NCBI RefSeq assembly: GCF_003259315.1 | Contig: NZ_QLLT01000035.1 | Span: forward strand, 1 to 64,000 | Source of the DNA: Kitasatospora sp. SolWspMP-SS2h | GTDB taxonomy: Bacteria > Actinomycetota > Actinomycetes > Streptomycetales > Streptomycetaceae | DNA length: 64,000 nucleotides | Direction of reading: 5' to 3' | Part shown: one piece after another, positions 34,745-44,140 of the stretch | How the letters are laid out: each line of letters opens with the position of its first letter | Position numbering within the stretch: position 1 is the stretch's first letter | Program-made: the position numbers and the translations under genes | The notes under the pieces: model-generated | What the model saw: the letters and a program-made list of their open reading frames with translations, nothing else | Database searches by the model: none | Told to the model about the DNA's origin: nothing

Positions 34745-35869
34745 TCAGCGCAGCAGCGCGGCGGCCAGCCGCTCCCCCGCGAGCTCCGCGAGCTCGCCCG
34801 CCCGGGCCATCGACTCCGCCGGACCGCCCGCCAGCTCGGCCAGCGCCAGCGCCTCGACGAAGCCCGCCGCCCGCCACTCCCGCTCGGCGAGCTCCAGCCG
34901 CCCGGCCACCGCCGCCACCGGCACCCCGGCCCGGGCCGCCGCCGCGGCCACCCCCGCCGGGGCCTTGCCGTGCAGGGTCTGCGCGTCCAGGCAGCCCTCG
35001 CCGGTCACCACCAGGCGGGCCCCGCGCACCGCCCGCTCGAAGCCCAGCAGCTCCAGCAGCAGCTCGATGCCCGGGCGCATCGTCGCCCCCAGCAGCGCCA
35101 GCGCGGCGAAACCCACCCCGCCGGCCGCGCCCGCGCCCGGCGCGTCCCGGACCTCACGGCCGGTCAGCCCGGCGACCGCGTCCGCCCAGCGGGTCAGCCC
35201 CTCCTCCAGCACCACCAGGTCGGCGGCGTCCGCGCCCTTCTGCGGGCCGTAGACGGCCGCCGCCCCGCGCGGGCCCAGCAGCGGGTTGTCCACGTCGCAC
35301 GCGACGACCACCTCCACCCCGCGCAGCCCGTCCGCGAGCGGGCCCGGCTCCACCCGCGCCAGCCGCCGCAGGGCGGCCCCGCCGGGCGGCAGCGGCGCGC
35401 CCTCCGCGTCGTACAGCTCGACGCCCAGCGCCTGCGCCAGGCCCGCACCGCCGTCGGTGCAGGCGCTCCCCCCGAGGCCCAGCACCACCCGGGTCGCCCC
35501 GAGCGCGACCGCCTTCGCGACCAGCTGCCCGACCCCGTACGAGCCGGCGGCCAGCGGCGCCGTCCGGCCGCCGGGCAGCCGGGCCAGCCCGGACGCCTGC
35601 GCCAGCTCGACCACCGCGGTCTCCCCCTTCACCGCCAGCCCCGCGACCACCGGCAGGCCGGTCGGCCCGGCGACCTTCACCTCCGCCCGGGAGAACCCGG
35701 CCGCGAGCGCCGCCGCCAGCGTCCCCTCCCCGCCGTCGGCCACCGGCAGCTCGCGCACCTCCACCCCGGGCGCCGCCCGCCGGATGCCGGCCGCGATCCG
35801 CGCGGCGACCTCGGCGCCCTCCAGCGACCCCTTGAACTTGTCGGGGGCGACGACCACATGACCTCGCAC
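34745..35869 (-). CDS. glxK: Glycerate 2-kinase (GarK/GlxK type)
   Basis: 374 residues. Family signatures: VVVAPDKFKGSLEG at the start, LPVADGGEGTLAA, GLGGSACTDGGAGLAQALG, CDVDNPLLGPRGAAAVYGPQKG, and VVTGEGCLDAQTLHGKAP near the end. It phosphorylates glycerate, the last step that brings glyoxylate carbon into glycolysis. GTG 35869 is chosen because homology begins there; the frame continues upstream as a Pro-rich stretch of the intergenic region. Third gene of the hyi-glxR-glxK set. Confidence 0.92.
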   Translation of the reverse strand: MRGHVVVAPDKFKGSLEGAEVAARIAAGIRRAAPGVEVRELPVADGGEGTLAAALAAGFSRAEVKVAGPTGLPVVAGLAVKGETAVVELAQASGLARLPGGRTAPLAAGSYGVGQLVAKAVALGATRVVLGLGGSACTDGGAGLAQALGVELYDAEGAPLPPGGAALRRLARVEPGPLADGLRGVEVVVACDVDNPLLGPRGAAAVYGPQKGADAADLVVLEEGLTRWADAVAGLTGREVRDAPGAGAAGGVGFAALALLGATMRPGIELLLELLGFERAVRGARLVVTGEGCLDAQTLHGKAPAGVAAAAARAGVPVAAVAGRLELAEREWRAAGFVEALALAELAGGPAESMARAGELAELAGERLAAALLR

Positions 35870-36079
35870 GGCACCGGGCCTTTCTGCAGAAACGAGCGGG
35901 CGGAACGGGGCCGGGGGCGGCGGGGGTCCGGGCCCCCGGACGCGCGCCACCCGGATGCCCGAGAGTCTCCCTCCCCGCCGACCTCCCGTGCGGGAGGCTC
36001 CCCTCGGCGGGGAGGGGTTCGTGCCCCCCCGGCGGCGCGGGCGCGGGCGGACAGGTGCGCGCCGCCGGGGGGAGTCCGG

Positions 36080-36976
36080 TCACTGCACCTGCTTGACCTC
36101 GCGGCCGGAGAGCCGCTCGACGCCGCGCAGCAGCGCGGAGTGGTCGAGCGAGCCGTCGCCGTTGGCGCGGGCGGAGGCGACCAGTTGGGCGGCGACCGCG
36201 CCGAGCGGGAGCGCGGCGCCGACGGCGCGGGCGGCGTCGGTGACGATGCCCATGTCCTTGTGGTGCAGGTCGATCCGGAAGCCGGGGGCGAACTCGCGGG
36301 CGAGCATGTTGCCCTTCTTGCGGTTCAGCACGGTGGAGCCGGCCAGTCCGCCGCCGAGCACGTCGAGGGCGGCGGCGAGGTCGACGCCGGCGTTCTCCAG
36401 GAAGACCACGGCCTCGGCCAGCACCTGGATGTTGACGGCGACGATCAGCTGGTTGGCGGCCTTGACGGTCTGTCCGGCGCCGGCCGGGCCGACGTGCACG
36501 ACGGTGGTGCCGAGCGCGTCGAACAGCGGCTTCGCCTCGGCGAAGTCGGCCGCCGCGCCGCCGACCATGATGGAGAGCACCGCCTCGACGGCGCCGGCCT
36601 CGCCGCCGGAGACGGGGGCGTCCAGGGTGCGGATGCCGCGGGCCTTGGCGGCGGCCTCGACCTTGATCGAGGTCTGCGGGGTGATGCTGGACATGTCGAT
36701 GACCAGGGCGCCGGCCCGGGCGTGCTCCAGGACGCCGTCCTCGCCCAGGATCACCTGCTCGACCTGCGGGTCGGCGGGCACCATGGTGATGACGACCTCG
36801 GCGTCGGCGACGGCCTCGGCGATCGAGGCGGCGCCGTGGCCGCCGGCCGCGACCAGGGCGTCGATGGGCTCCCGGGTGAGGTTGTAGCCGGTGACGTGGT
36901 GGCCGGCCCCGACCAGGTTGACGGCCATGGGCTTGCCCATGATGCCGAGGCCGATGAAGGCGATCTTGCGGCTCAT
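36080..36976 (-). CDS. glxR: 2-Hydroxy-3-oxopropionate (tartronate semialdehyde) reductase
   Basis: 298 residues. NAD(P) loop IAFIGLGIMGKPMAVNLVGAG, substrate-site DAPVSGGEAGAVEA, and the catalytic Lys in GAGQTVKAANQLIV are all conserved beta-hydroxyacid dehydrogenase motifs. The enzyme reduces tartronate semialdehyde to glycerate. It sits 37 bases after hyi and 210 bases before glycerate kinase. Glyoxylate carboligase, which makes the substrate, is missing from the window and must be elsewhere. Confidence 0.92.
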   Translation of the reverse strand: MSRKIAFIGLGIMGKPMAVNLVGAGHHVTGYNLTREPIDALVAAGGHGAASIAEAVADAEVVITMVPADPQVEQVILGEDGVLEHARAGALVIDMSSITPQTSIKVEAAAKARGIRTLDAPVSGGEAGAVEAVLSIMVGGAAADFAEAKPLFDALGTTVVHVGPAGAGQTVKAANQLIVAVNIQVLAEAVVFLENAGVDLAAALDVLGGGLAGSTVLNRKKGNMLAREFAPGFRIDLHHKDMGIVTDAARAVGAALPLGAVAAQLVASARANGDGSLDHSALLRGVERLSGREVKQVQ

Positions 36977-37013
36977 CGCGTGCGGGTCCTTAGGTGAGTG
37001 GCGTGAGGGGGGT

Positions 37014-37859
37014 TCAGCGCGCGGCGCGCAGTTCGCGCGGCAGCCAGTCGAAGCTCTCGGCGCTGACGCCTCCGGCCGGGCGGTACTCCAGGCCGACGCG
37101 GCCGCGGTAGCCGGCGGCGGTGAGGCGGGCGAACAGGTCCTCGAAGTCGAGGTCGCCGGTGCCGGGTTCGTTGCGGCCGGGGGTGTCGGCGATCTGCACG
37201 TGGCCGATCCGGTCGGCGTGCGCCTCGATGACGGCGCCCGGGTCCTCGCCGTTGCGGGCGAGGTGGTAGAGGTCGCAGAGGAACTTCGCGTTGCCGAGCC
37301 CGGTGGCGGCGTTGACCTTGTCGACCACGTCGACCGCGGCGGCGGCGGTGACCAGCGGGTAGTCGGGGGACTCGGCCCGGTTGAGCGTCTCGACCAGCAG
37401 GACCGCGCCGATCGAGTGGGCGGCCCGGGCGGCGAGGGCGAGGTTCTCCAGGGCGAGGGCGTCCTGCTCGGCGGGGTCGGTGCCGGGGACGCGGTTGCCG
37501 TAGAGGGCGTTCAGCGCGCCGGTGCCCAGGCGGGCGGCGAGGGCGGTGGCGACCGGGAGGTTCGTCCGGAAGCGCGCGCTCTCGGCGGGGAGGGAGAGCG
37601 TGCCGCGGGCGCCGCGGACCAGGTCGTCGAGGAGGTTGAGGCCGGTCAGTTCGACCCCGGCGTCCTCGAACGCGGCGACCAGCGCGTCGGTTTGGTCCGC
37701 CCCGGGGGCGGGGTCCTCACCGAAGGGCCACCAGAGTTCGGCGGCGGTGAAGCCGGCCGCCGCGGCGGCCGTGGGCCGCTCCAGCAGGGGCAGTTCGCCG
37801 AACAGGATGGACAGGTTGACCGTGAAGCGGTGCTGGGCGGCAGCGGTCACGTCGTTCAC
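37014..37859 (-). CDS. hyi: Hydroxypyruvate isomerase family protein
   Basis: 281 residues, TIM barrel of the xylose-isomerase-like type. Motifs: VNLSILFGELPLLERP, LLVETLNRAESPDYPL (metal-ligand Glu), FLCDLYHLARNGEDP, GHVQIADTPGRNEPGTGDL and the last Glu in VGLEYRPAGG. It interconverts hydroxypyruvate and tartronate semialdehyde. GTG 37859 starts the operon hyi-glxR-glxK, transcribed leftward from a control region with box B. Confidence 0.9.
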   Translation of the reverse strand: MNDVTAAAQHRFTVNLSILFGELPLLERPTAAAAAGFTAAELWWPFGEDPAPGADQTDALVAAFEDAGVELTGLNLLDDLVRGARGTLSLPAESARFRTNLPVATALAARLGTGALNALYGNRVPGTDPAEQDALALENLALAARAAHSIGAVLLVETLNRAESPDYPLVTAAAAVDVVDKVNAATGLGNAKFLCDLYHLARNGEDPGAVIEAHADRIGHVQIADTPGRNEPGTGDLDFEDLFARLTAAGYRGRVGLEYRPAGGVSAESFDWLPRELRAAR

Positions 37860-37941
37860 CTCTCGCTCTCTCGCCGTGCAACTTCCACGATCCGGAAGCT
37901 GGATTCTGCTTGACGGAAGCTTCTCCGTCGCCGCCCGAGGC

Positions 37942-37970
37942 TGTCAAGGACGTCGCAACATTTTGTTGAA
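37942..37970 (-). promoter_or_regulatory. hyi control region with regulator box B
   Basis: Box B reads TTCAACAAAATGTTGC on the minus strand (37970-37955). A good -35 TTGACA lies at 37947-37942; the -10 is not clear. Closer to hyi are two further dyads, CTTCC/GGAAG at 37882-37898 and GAAGCTTC near 37916, possibly for a second regulator. Confidence 0.6.
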
Positions 37971-38047
37971 GCCACCCGGACCGCCCGCCGTCCGCCCGCG
38001 CCCACCTGTCCGATCGTCCGGACCGGCCGGATCGCTAAGGTGGGCGG

Positions 38048-38344
38048 GTGCGATTGATGGTGGAGTTCACGACAGAGCCGTTCGACCTGGACGGGTTCCC
38101 CGAGCACGCCAGGGCCGCGCGCCGGGTGGTGGACGAGGCGGGGCTCGCCGTCTCGGTCGGGCCGTTCGGCACCAGCGCCGAGGGCGACGCCGAACCGGCC
38201 CTGGCCGCCGTCACCCGCCTGCTGCGGGAGACCCTGGCGGCCGGGGCGAGCCGGATCTCGGTCCAGGTCAGCGTGCTGGACGAGGAGCCCGGCGCCCCGG
38301 GGGCGGCCGGCCCGGAAGGACGCGAAGGAGGGGATAAGCAGTGA
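38048..38344 (+). CDS. MTH1187-family thiamine-binding protein
   Basis: 98 residues. The opening MRLMVEFTTEPFDLDGFPEH, then VGPFGTSAEGDAEPALAAV and GASRISVQVSVL match the PF01910 fold, which binds thiamine or a related ligand and may act as a sensor. GTG 38048 lies in the divergent region opposite hyi. It overlaps the next gene by four bases, so the two form a unit. The last 20 residues are a Gly/Pro/Glu tail. Confidence 0.78.
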   Translation: MRLMVEFTTEPFDLDGFPEHARAARRVVDEAGLAVSVGPFGTSAEGDAEPALAAVTRLLRETLAAGASRISVQVSVLDEEPGAPGAAGPEGREGGDKQ

Positions 38345-38712
38345 GCGACGCCCTGAACCACCCGCTCGCCGCCGCCCTGGAACCCCTGCTGGCCGCGGTC
38401 GGCGCGACCGCGGTCGAGCCGTCCGCGGCCCGCGCGGAGGACGTCGTCCTGGAGTGGGACGGCGCCCCGGCCGTCGCCGTGCGGCTGCCGCACCTGAGCA
38501 GCGCGCTGGACCGGCTGCTGGCGGAGATGGCCCGGCAGTTCGACGGCCGGCCGCTGGCCGAGCTGGACCGCGCCGAGAAGCAGCGGGTGGTCGCGCTGCT
38601 GGAGGAGCGCGGCGCGTTCACCGTCCGCCACGGGGTGGAGACGGTCGCGTCGGCGCTCGGCGTCAGCCGGTTCACGGTGTACAACTACCTGAACCGGCAG
38701 GAGAAGTCCTGA
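38341..38712 (+). CDS. DauR/YheO-type helix-turn-helix protein (short)
   Basis: 123 residues. The C-terminal segment LDRAEKQRVVALLEERGAFTV followed by VASALGVSRFTVYNYLNR is the HTH_22 domain of DauR/YheO-like regulators. The N-terminal YheO-like sensor domain is missing or replaced by about 60 residues without clear homology. It overlaps the thiamine-binding protein by four bases. It is a candidate local regulator besides AllR. Confidence 0.72.
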   Translation: MSDALNHPLAAALEPLLAAVGATAVEPSAARAEDVVLEWDGAPAVAVRLPHLSSALDRLLAEMARQFDGRPLAELDRAEKQRVVALLEERGAFTVRHGVETVASALGVSRFTVYNYLNRQEKS

Positions 38713-38800
38713 CCCCGCCGGGGCCCGGCCCCGGGGATTTGGCGGATCGCACACGGCGTCGGGTCGCGGACCCGGCGCCGTGCGCCGTCCCCACAAACAG

Positions 38801-38841
38801 TTCAACAAAGTGTTGACGGCCTGTTGCGGCCGATCTAGCTT
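38801..38841 (+). promoter_or_regulatory. uraD promoter with regulator box C
   Basis: -35 TTGACG at 38813-38818, 17-base spacer, -10 TAGCTT at 38836-38841, about 33 bases before the GTG of uraD. The box TTCAACAAAGTGTTGA (38801-38816) overlaps the -35 and is the most symmetric of the four copies. This should drive uraD-uraH-uox and perhaps the permease and amidohydrolase. Confidence 0.8.
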
Positions 38842-38874
38842 GTGCGGGTGGCACCAACCCTCAGGAGGTCCACC

Positions 38875-39381
38875 GTGACCCAGCCACCCCCTGCCCTCGC
38901 CGCCCTGGCCGCCACCGACGCGGCCGGACTGCGGGAGCTCCTGCTGGAGGTCTGCTCCAGCCCCGCCTGGGCCGCCGCCGTCGCGGCGACCCGCCCCTGG
39001 CACGACCGCGCGGAGCTGTCCGCCGCCAACGCGGCGGCGACGGCGGGGCTCTCCGCGGCCGACCTGCGCGACGCGATGGCCGGCCACGCCCGGATCGGCA
39101 CCCCGAAGCCGGGGGACGCCGTCTCCGAGCGCGAGCAGGCCGGCGTCCGGGACGCCGACCCGTCCGTCCTGGCCGAACTGCGCGCGGCCAACACCGCCTA
39201 CGAGGCGAAGTTCGGCCACGTGTTCCTGGTCTGCGCGACCGGGCGCACCGCGGACGGCATGCTCGCCGCGCTGCGCGCGCGCCACCCGAACGACCCCGCC
39301 ACCGAGGCGGAGACCGTCCGGGAGGAGCTGCGGAAGATCAACGAGATCCGTCTCGACCGCCTGCTTGACGCGCCCCAGTGA
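38875..39381 (+). CDS. uraD: OHCU decarboxylase
   Basis: 168 residues. Conserved motifs: WAAAVAATRPWHDRAEL, then GHARIGTPKPG with the catalytic His, and KFGHVFLVCATGRTADGMLAAL. It converts 2-oxo-4-hydroxy-4-carboxy-5-ureidoimidazoline to S-allantoin, the last step of urate oxidation. GTG 38875 is chosen because AGGAGG stands seven bases upstream; the frame also runs 33 bases further 5' but there the promoter is found. Confidence 0.93.
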   Translation: MTQPPPALAALAATDAAGLRELLLEVCSSPAWAAAVAATRPWHDRAELSAANAAATAGLSAADLRDAMAGHARIGTPKPGDAVSEREQAGVRDADPSVLAELRAANTAYEAKFGHVFLVCATGRTADGMLAALRARHPNDPATEAETVREELRKINEIRLDRLLDAPQ

Positions 39382-39427
39382 CCTGACGGACAGTCACTCC
39401 CTGCCATCCAGTGAGGTCTTCCCCATC

Positions 39428-39760
39428 ATGACCGGCATCTCCACGCACGTGCTCGACACCAGCCTCGGCCGCCCGGCCGCGGGCGTACCGGTCGAGCTGG
39501 CACTGCACACCGAGGGTGGCTGGCAGGTGCTCGGCACCTCCGCCACGGACTCCGACGGCCGGGTCAGGGACCTGCCGGCCGCGGAGGCGGGCTCGGTCGT
39601 CCGGCTGCTGTTCGACACCGCCGCGTACTACGCGGGGTCGGCGGAGCGGCCGTTCTTCCCCGAGGTCTCGATCGTCTTCACGGTCGCGCCCGCGCAGCAC
39701 CACTACCACGTGCCGTTGCTGCTCAACCCGTTCGGCTACTCGGTCTACCGCGGAAGCTAG
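39428..39760 (+). CDS. uraH: 5-Hydroxyisourate hydrolase
   Basis: 110 residues, transthyretin-like. ISTHVLDTSLGRPAAGVPVEL at the N-terminus holds the first catalytic His, HHYHVPLLLNPFGYSVYRGS ends in the family's YRGS signature. The enzyme opens 5-hydroxyisourate to OHCU. ATG 39428 is used, since the frame upstream includes the uraD stop area only. It lies 46 bases after uraD and 31 bases before urate oxidase. Confidence 0.95.
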   Translation: MTGISTHVLDTSLGRPAAGVPVELALHTEGGWQVLGTSATDSDGRVRDLPAAEAGSVVRLLFDTAAYYAGSAERPFFPEVSIVFTVAPAQHHYHVPLLLNPFGYSVYRGS

Positions 39761-39791
39761 GTAGGCCGTCCGGAACCCTAGGAGCCACGTC

Positions 39792-40712
39792 ATGGCCCAC
39801 GTGCTCGGCCAGAACCAGTACGGCAAGGCGGAGAACCGCATCGTCCGGGTCTCCCGCGATTCCAACCGCCACGAGATCAAGGACCTGAACGTCTCGGTCT
39901 CGCTGCGCGGCGAGTTCGACGACGTGCACCTCACCGGCTCGAACGCCAACTGCCTGCCCACCGACACCACCAAGAACACCGTGTACGCCTACGCCAAGGA
40001 GCACGGCATCGAGTCCGCCGAGGGCTTCGCCGTCCTGCTGGCCCGGCACTTCGTGGACGACACCGAGCGCGGTGTGGTCCACAGCGCCCGCATCCGGGTC
40101 GAGGAGTACGGCTGGGAGCGGATCAGGACCCCCGACTCCTCCTCCCGGTTCATCGGCTCCGAGGAGGTCGGCCACTCCTTCGTCCGCAAGGGCCAGGAGG
40201 TCCGCACCACCGAGGTGGTGTACGACGGCGACCGGTTCCGGGTGGTCTCCGGACTCAAGGACCTGGTGGTGATGAACACCACCAACTCCGAGTTCTGGGG
40301 CTACATCAAGGACCGGTACACCACCCTCCAGGAGGCGTACGACCGCATCCTGGCCACCCAGGTGACGGCCCGCTGGGCGTTCGGCTTCCACGGCCGCGAC
40401 GGCCAGCCGGAGCCGAACTGGAACCGCTCGTACCAGCAGGTGCGCCGCCACCTGCTGGAGGCCTTCGCCGAGACCTACTCCTACTCGCTGCAGCAGACCC
40501 TGCACGCGATGGGCACCCGGGTGCTGAACAACCGCGCCGAGGTGGACGAGGTCCGCCTGGAGCTGCCGAACAAGCACCACTTCCTGGTCGACCTGGAACC
40601 GTTCGGACTGAAGAACGAGAACGAGGTCTACTTCGCCGCCGACCGGATGTACGGCCTGATCGAGGGCACCGTGCACCGCGAGGGCGTCACCCCGGTGATC
40701 CCGGTCGCCTGA
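39792..40712 (+). CDS. uox: Urate oxidase (uricase)
   Basis: 306 residues, two T-fold domains, cofactor-free. The catalytic Thr-Lys region is LPTDTTKNTVYAYAKEHG (about 56-74); RFIGSEEVGHSFVRKG, VLKNRAEV-like and NKHHFLVDLEPF segments are conserved, and the last third carries FAADRMYGLIEGTV. It oxidises urate to 5-hydroxyisourate with H2O2 as by-product, hence the nearby catalase. The C-terminus lacks a peroxisomal signal, as expected. Confidence 0.95.
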   Translation: MAHVLGQNQYGKAENRIVRVSRDSNRHEIKDLNVSVSLRGEFDDVHLTGSNANCLPTDTTKNTVYAYAKEHGIESAEGFAVLLARHFVDDTERGVVHSARIRVEEYGWERIRTPDSSSRFIGSEEVGHSFVRKGQEVRTTEVVYDGDRFRVVSGLKDLVVMNTTNSEFWGYIKDRYTTLQEAYDRILATQVTARWAFGFHGRDGQPEPNWNRSYQQVRRHLLEAFAETYSYSLQQTLHAMGTRVLNNRAEVDEVRLELPNKHHFLVDLEPFGLKNENEVYFAADRMYGLIEGTVHREGVTPVIPVA

Positions 40713-42288
40713 CGCACCGCCACCCGCCGCACGCGGCACCGCGCTTCCGCTCCCTCCCCCACACCGTTCGGAGACCGTGCCCGCCCTCACGGCGGCAGTC
40801 CCGGGGGCCGGAGAGCGCCCCGGAGGGACCCTGCACCGTCGTCCCGCCCTCCGGCCGATCCACCCGCCCTCTCCAGCGCCCGGGTTGCGCCGAGAGCCAG
40901 GGACAGCAAAGGGGCTCTTCCATGGCACTCCGCACCACCCCCACCACCGACGACGGTTCCACCCCCACCCACCCGGTCGACGAGGTGCTCTCCCCGCCGA
41001 AACTGCTCGGCACCGGGCTCCAGCACGTCGCCGCGATGTACGCCGGCGTGGTCGCTCCACCCCTGATCGTGGGCGCGGGCGTCGGGCTGAGCCCCGGCGA
41101 ACTCGCCCTGCTGATATCGGCCAGCCTGTTCACCGCCGGACTGGCCACCCTGCTCCAGACCCTGGGCGTCTGGCGGATCGGGGCCCGGCTCCCGTTCGTC
41201 AACGGCGTCTCGTTCGCCGGCGTCGCCCCGATGCTGGCGATCGCCAAGGAGCACGGCCCGCAGGACGCCCTCCCGGTGGTCTTCGGGGCGGTGATCGTCG
41301 CGGGGGTCCTGTGCTTCCTCGCGGCGCCGTACTTCTGCCGGCTCGTCAGGTTCTTCCCGGCGGTCGTGCAGGGCACCGTGATCACCCTGATCGGGGTGTC
41401 GCTGCTGCCGGTGGCGGTCAACTGGGCGCGCGGCGGCTCGCCGGGCGCGCCCGGCTACGGCTCGGCGAAGGCGGTCGGCCTGGCCGCGTTCACGCTGGCC
41501 GCGGTGGTGCTGGGCAACCGGCTGCTGCGCGGCTTCTGGCAGCAGATGTCGCTGCTGATCGGCCTGGCGGTCGGCACCGCCGCGGCCTTCCCGCTCGGCC
41601 TGGCCGACTTCTCGGCCGTCGGCGACGCCCGGGTGTTCGCGCTGCCCTCGCCGTTCCACTTCGGCGGGCCGCGGTTCGACGCCGCGGCGATCGTGTCGAT
41701 GTGCATCGTCATAGTGGTCTCGATGACCGAGTCCACCGCCGACATGCTGGCGCTGGGCCGGATCGTCGACCGCGAGGCCGACGAGCCGACCCTGGCGGCC
41801 GGGCTGCGCGCCGACGGCCTGGCCACCGCGGTCAGCCCGGTGTTCAACGGCTTCGCGTGCAGCGCGTTCGCCCAGAACATCGGCCTGGTGGCGCTCACCA
41901 AGGTGCGCAGCCGGTACGTGGTCGCGGCCGGCGGCGGCATCCTGGTGCTGCTCGGGCTGTTCCCGGTGCTCGGCGCGCTGGTGTCGCTGGTGCCGCAGCC
42001 GGTGCTCGGCGGCGCGGGGATCGTGCTGTTCGGCACGGTCGCGGCGTCCGGCATCCGCACCCTCGCGGAGGCCGGGATGGAGTCGACCTCGCACACCATC
42101 CTGGTGTCGGTCTCGCTCGGGGTGGGGATCGTCCCGATCGCCGTGCCGACCTTCTACGACGGGTTCCCGGAGGCCGTCCGCACCCTGATGCACTCGGGCA
42201 TCTCGGCCGGCTGCCTGGCCGCGGTGCTGCTCAACCTGCTGTTCCACCACGTCGGCTCCGCCGGCCGTTCCCTCCAAGGAGTCCCCCC

Positions 42289-43671
<1,383 letters not shown>

Positions 43672-43728
43672 CGCCCCACCGAGCCCCGGGGGCCGGCCGC
43701 CAGGGACGACGGCGGGCCCCCGGACCAC

Positions 43729-43760
43729 GGCCCCGGACCCACGGCGAAGGGTCCGGGGCC
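43729..43760 (+). terminator. Terminator of the urate operon
   Basis: A perfect 12-bp stem (arm GGCCCCGGACCC) and an eight-base loop begin 58 bases after the deaminase stop. Confidence 0.8.
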
Positions 43761-43791
43761 GACCCACGCCGCCGTCCGGACCGGCCCTCCG

Positions 43792-44007
43792 GGCTACGGC
43801 GGGCTGGGCGCCGTCCGGCCGCTGCCGCACGAGCGGCTGCTGCACCACTTCGGCACCGACCGGCCGACCGTCTCCTCGTACGTCCGGGCCATGGAGGGCG
43901 ACGAGCTGCTCATGGAGGCGACCCGCCGCTGGACCGGCCGGTGCGTGCTGCTCCACACCGGCGGCGATCCCACGCACTGGGGCGTGTTCGGCTTCTCCGG
44001 CGGCTGA
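43792..44007 (+). pseudogene. Unidentified protein remnant without start
   Basis: A 71-codon frame ends at TGA 44005-44007. The C-terminal part looks protein-like (RPTVSSYVRAMEGDELLMEA, then CVLLHTGGDPTHWGVFGFSGG) and has good codon bias. No start codon or ribosome binding site exists upstream: the sequence runs back into the terminator at 43729-43760. I do not recognise the family. It is likely the end of a gene truncated by deletion. Confidence 0.35.
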
Positions 44008-44063
44008 CGGACCGTCACCGCCTCCCCCGTCGGCACCAGCGCCACCGCGGGCACGACGCCCCG

Positions 44064-44140
44064 GGCGCGGTCAGCCGCCACCTGACCGCGCTCACCGCCG
44101 CCGGCCCGCTCCCCCGTACCCGCACCGGCCGCAGCGGCCG
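44064..44140 (+). pseudogene. ArsR-type helix-turn-helix fragment
   Basis: In frame with codon 44070, the sequence reads GAVSRHLTALTAAGPLP then RTRTGRSGRYV, which is the recognition helix and wing of an ArsR/SmtB regulator. The rest of the gene is absent: upstream is non-coding and downstream the frame enters the antisense of the TROVE gene. The window between the urate operon and TROVE (43761-44140) therefore holds decayed gene pieces. Confidence 0.45.
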
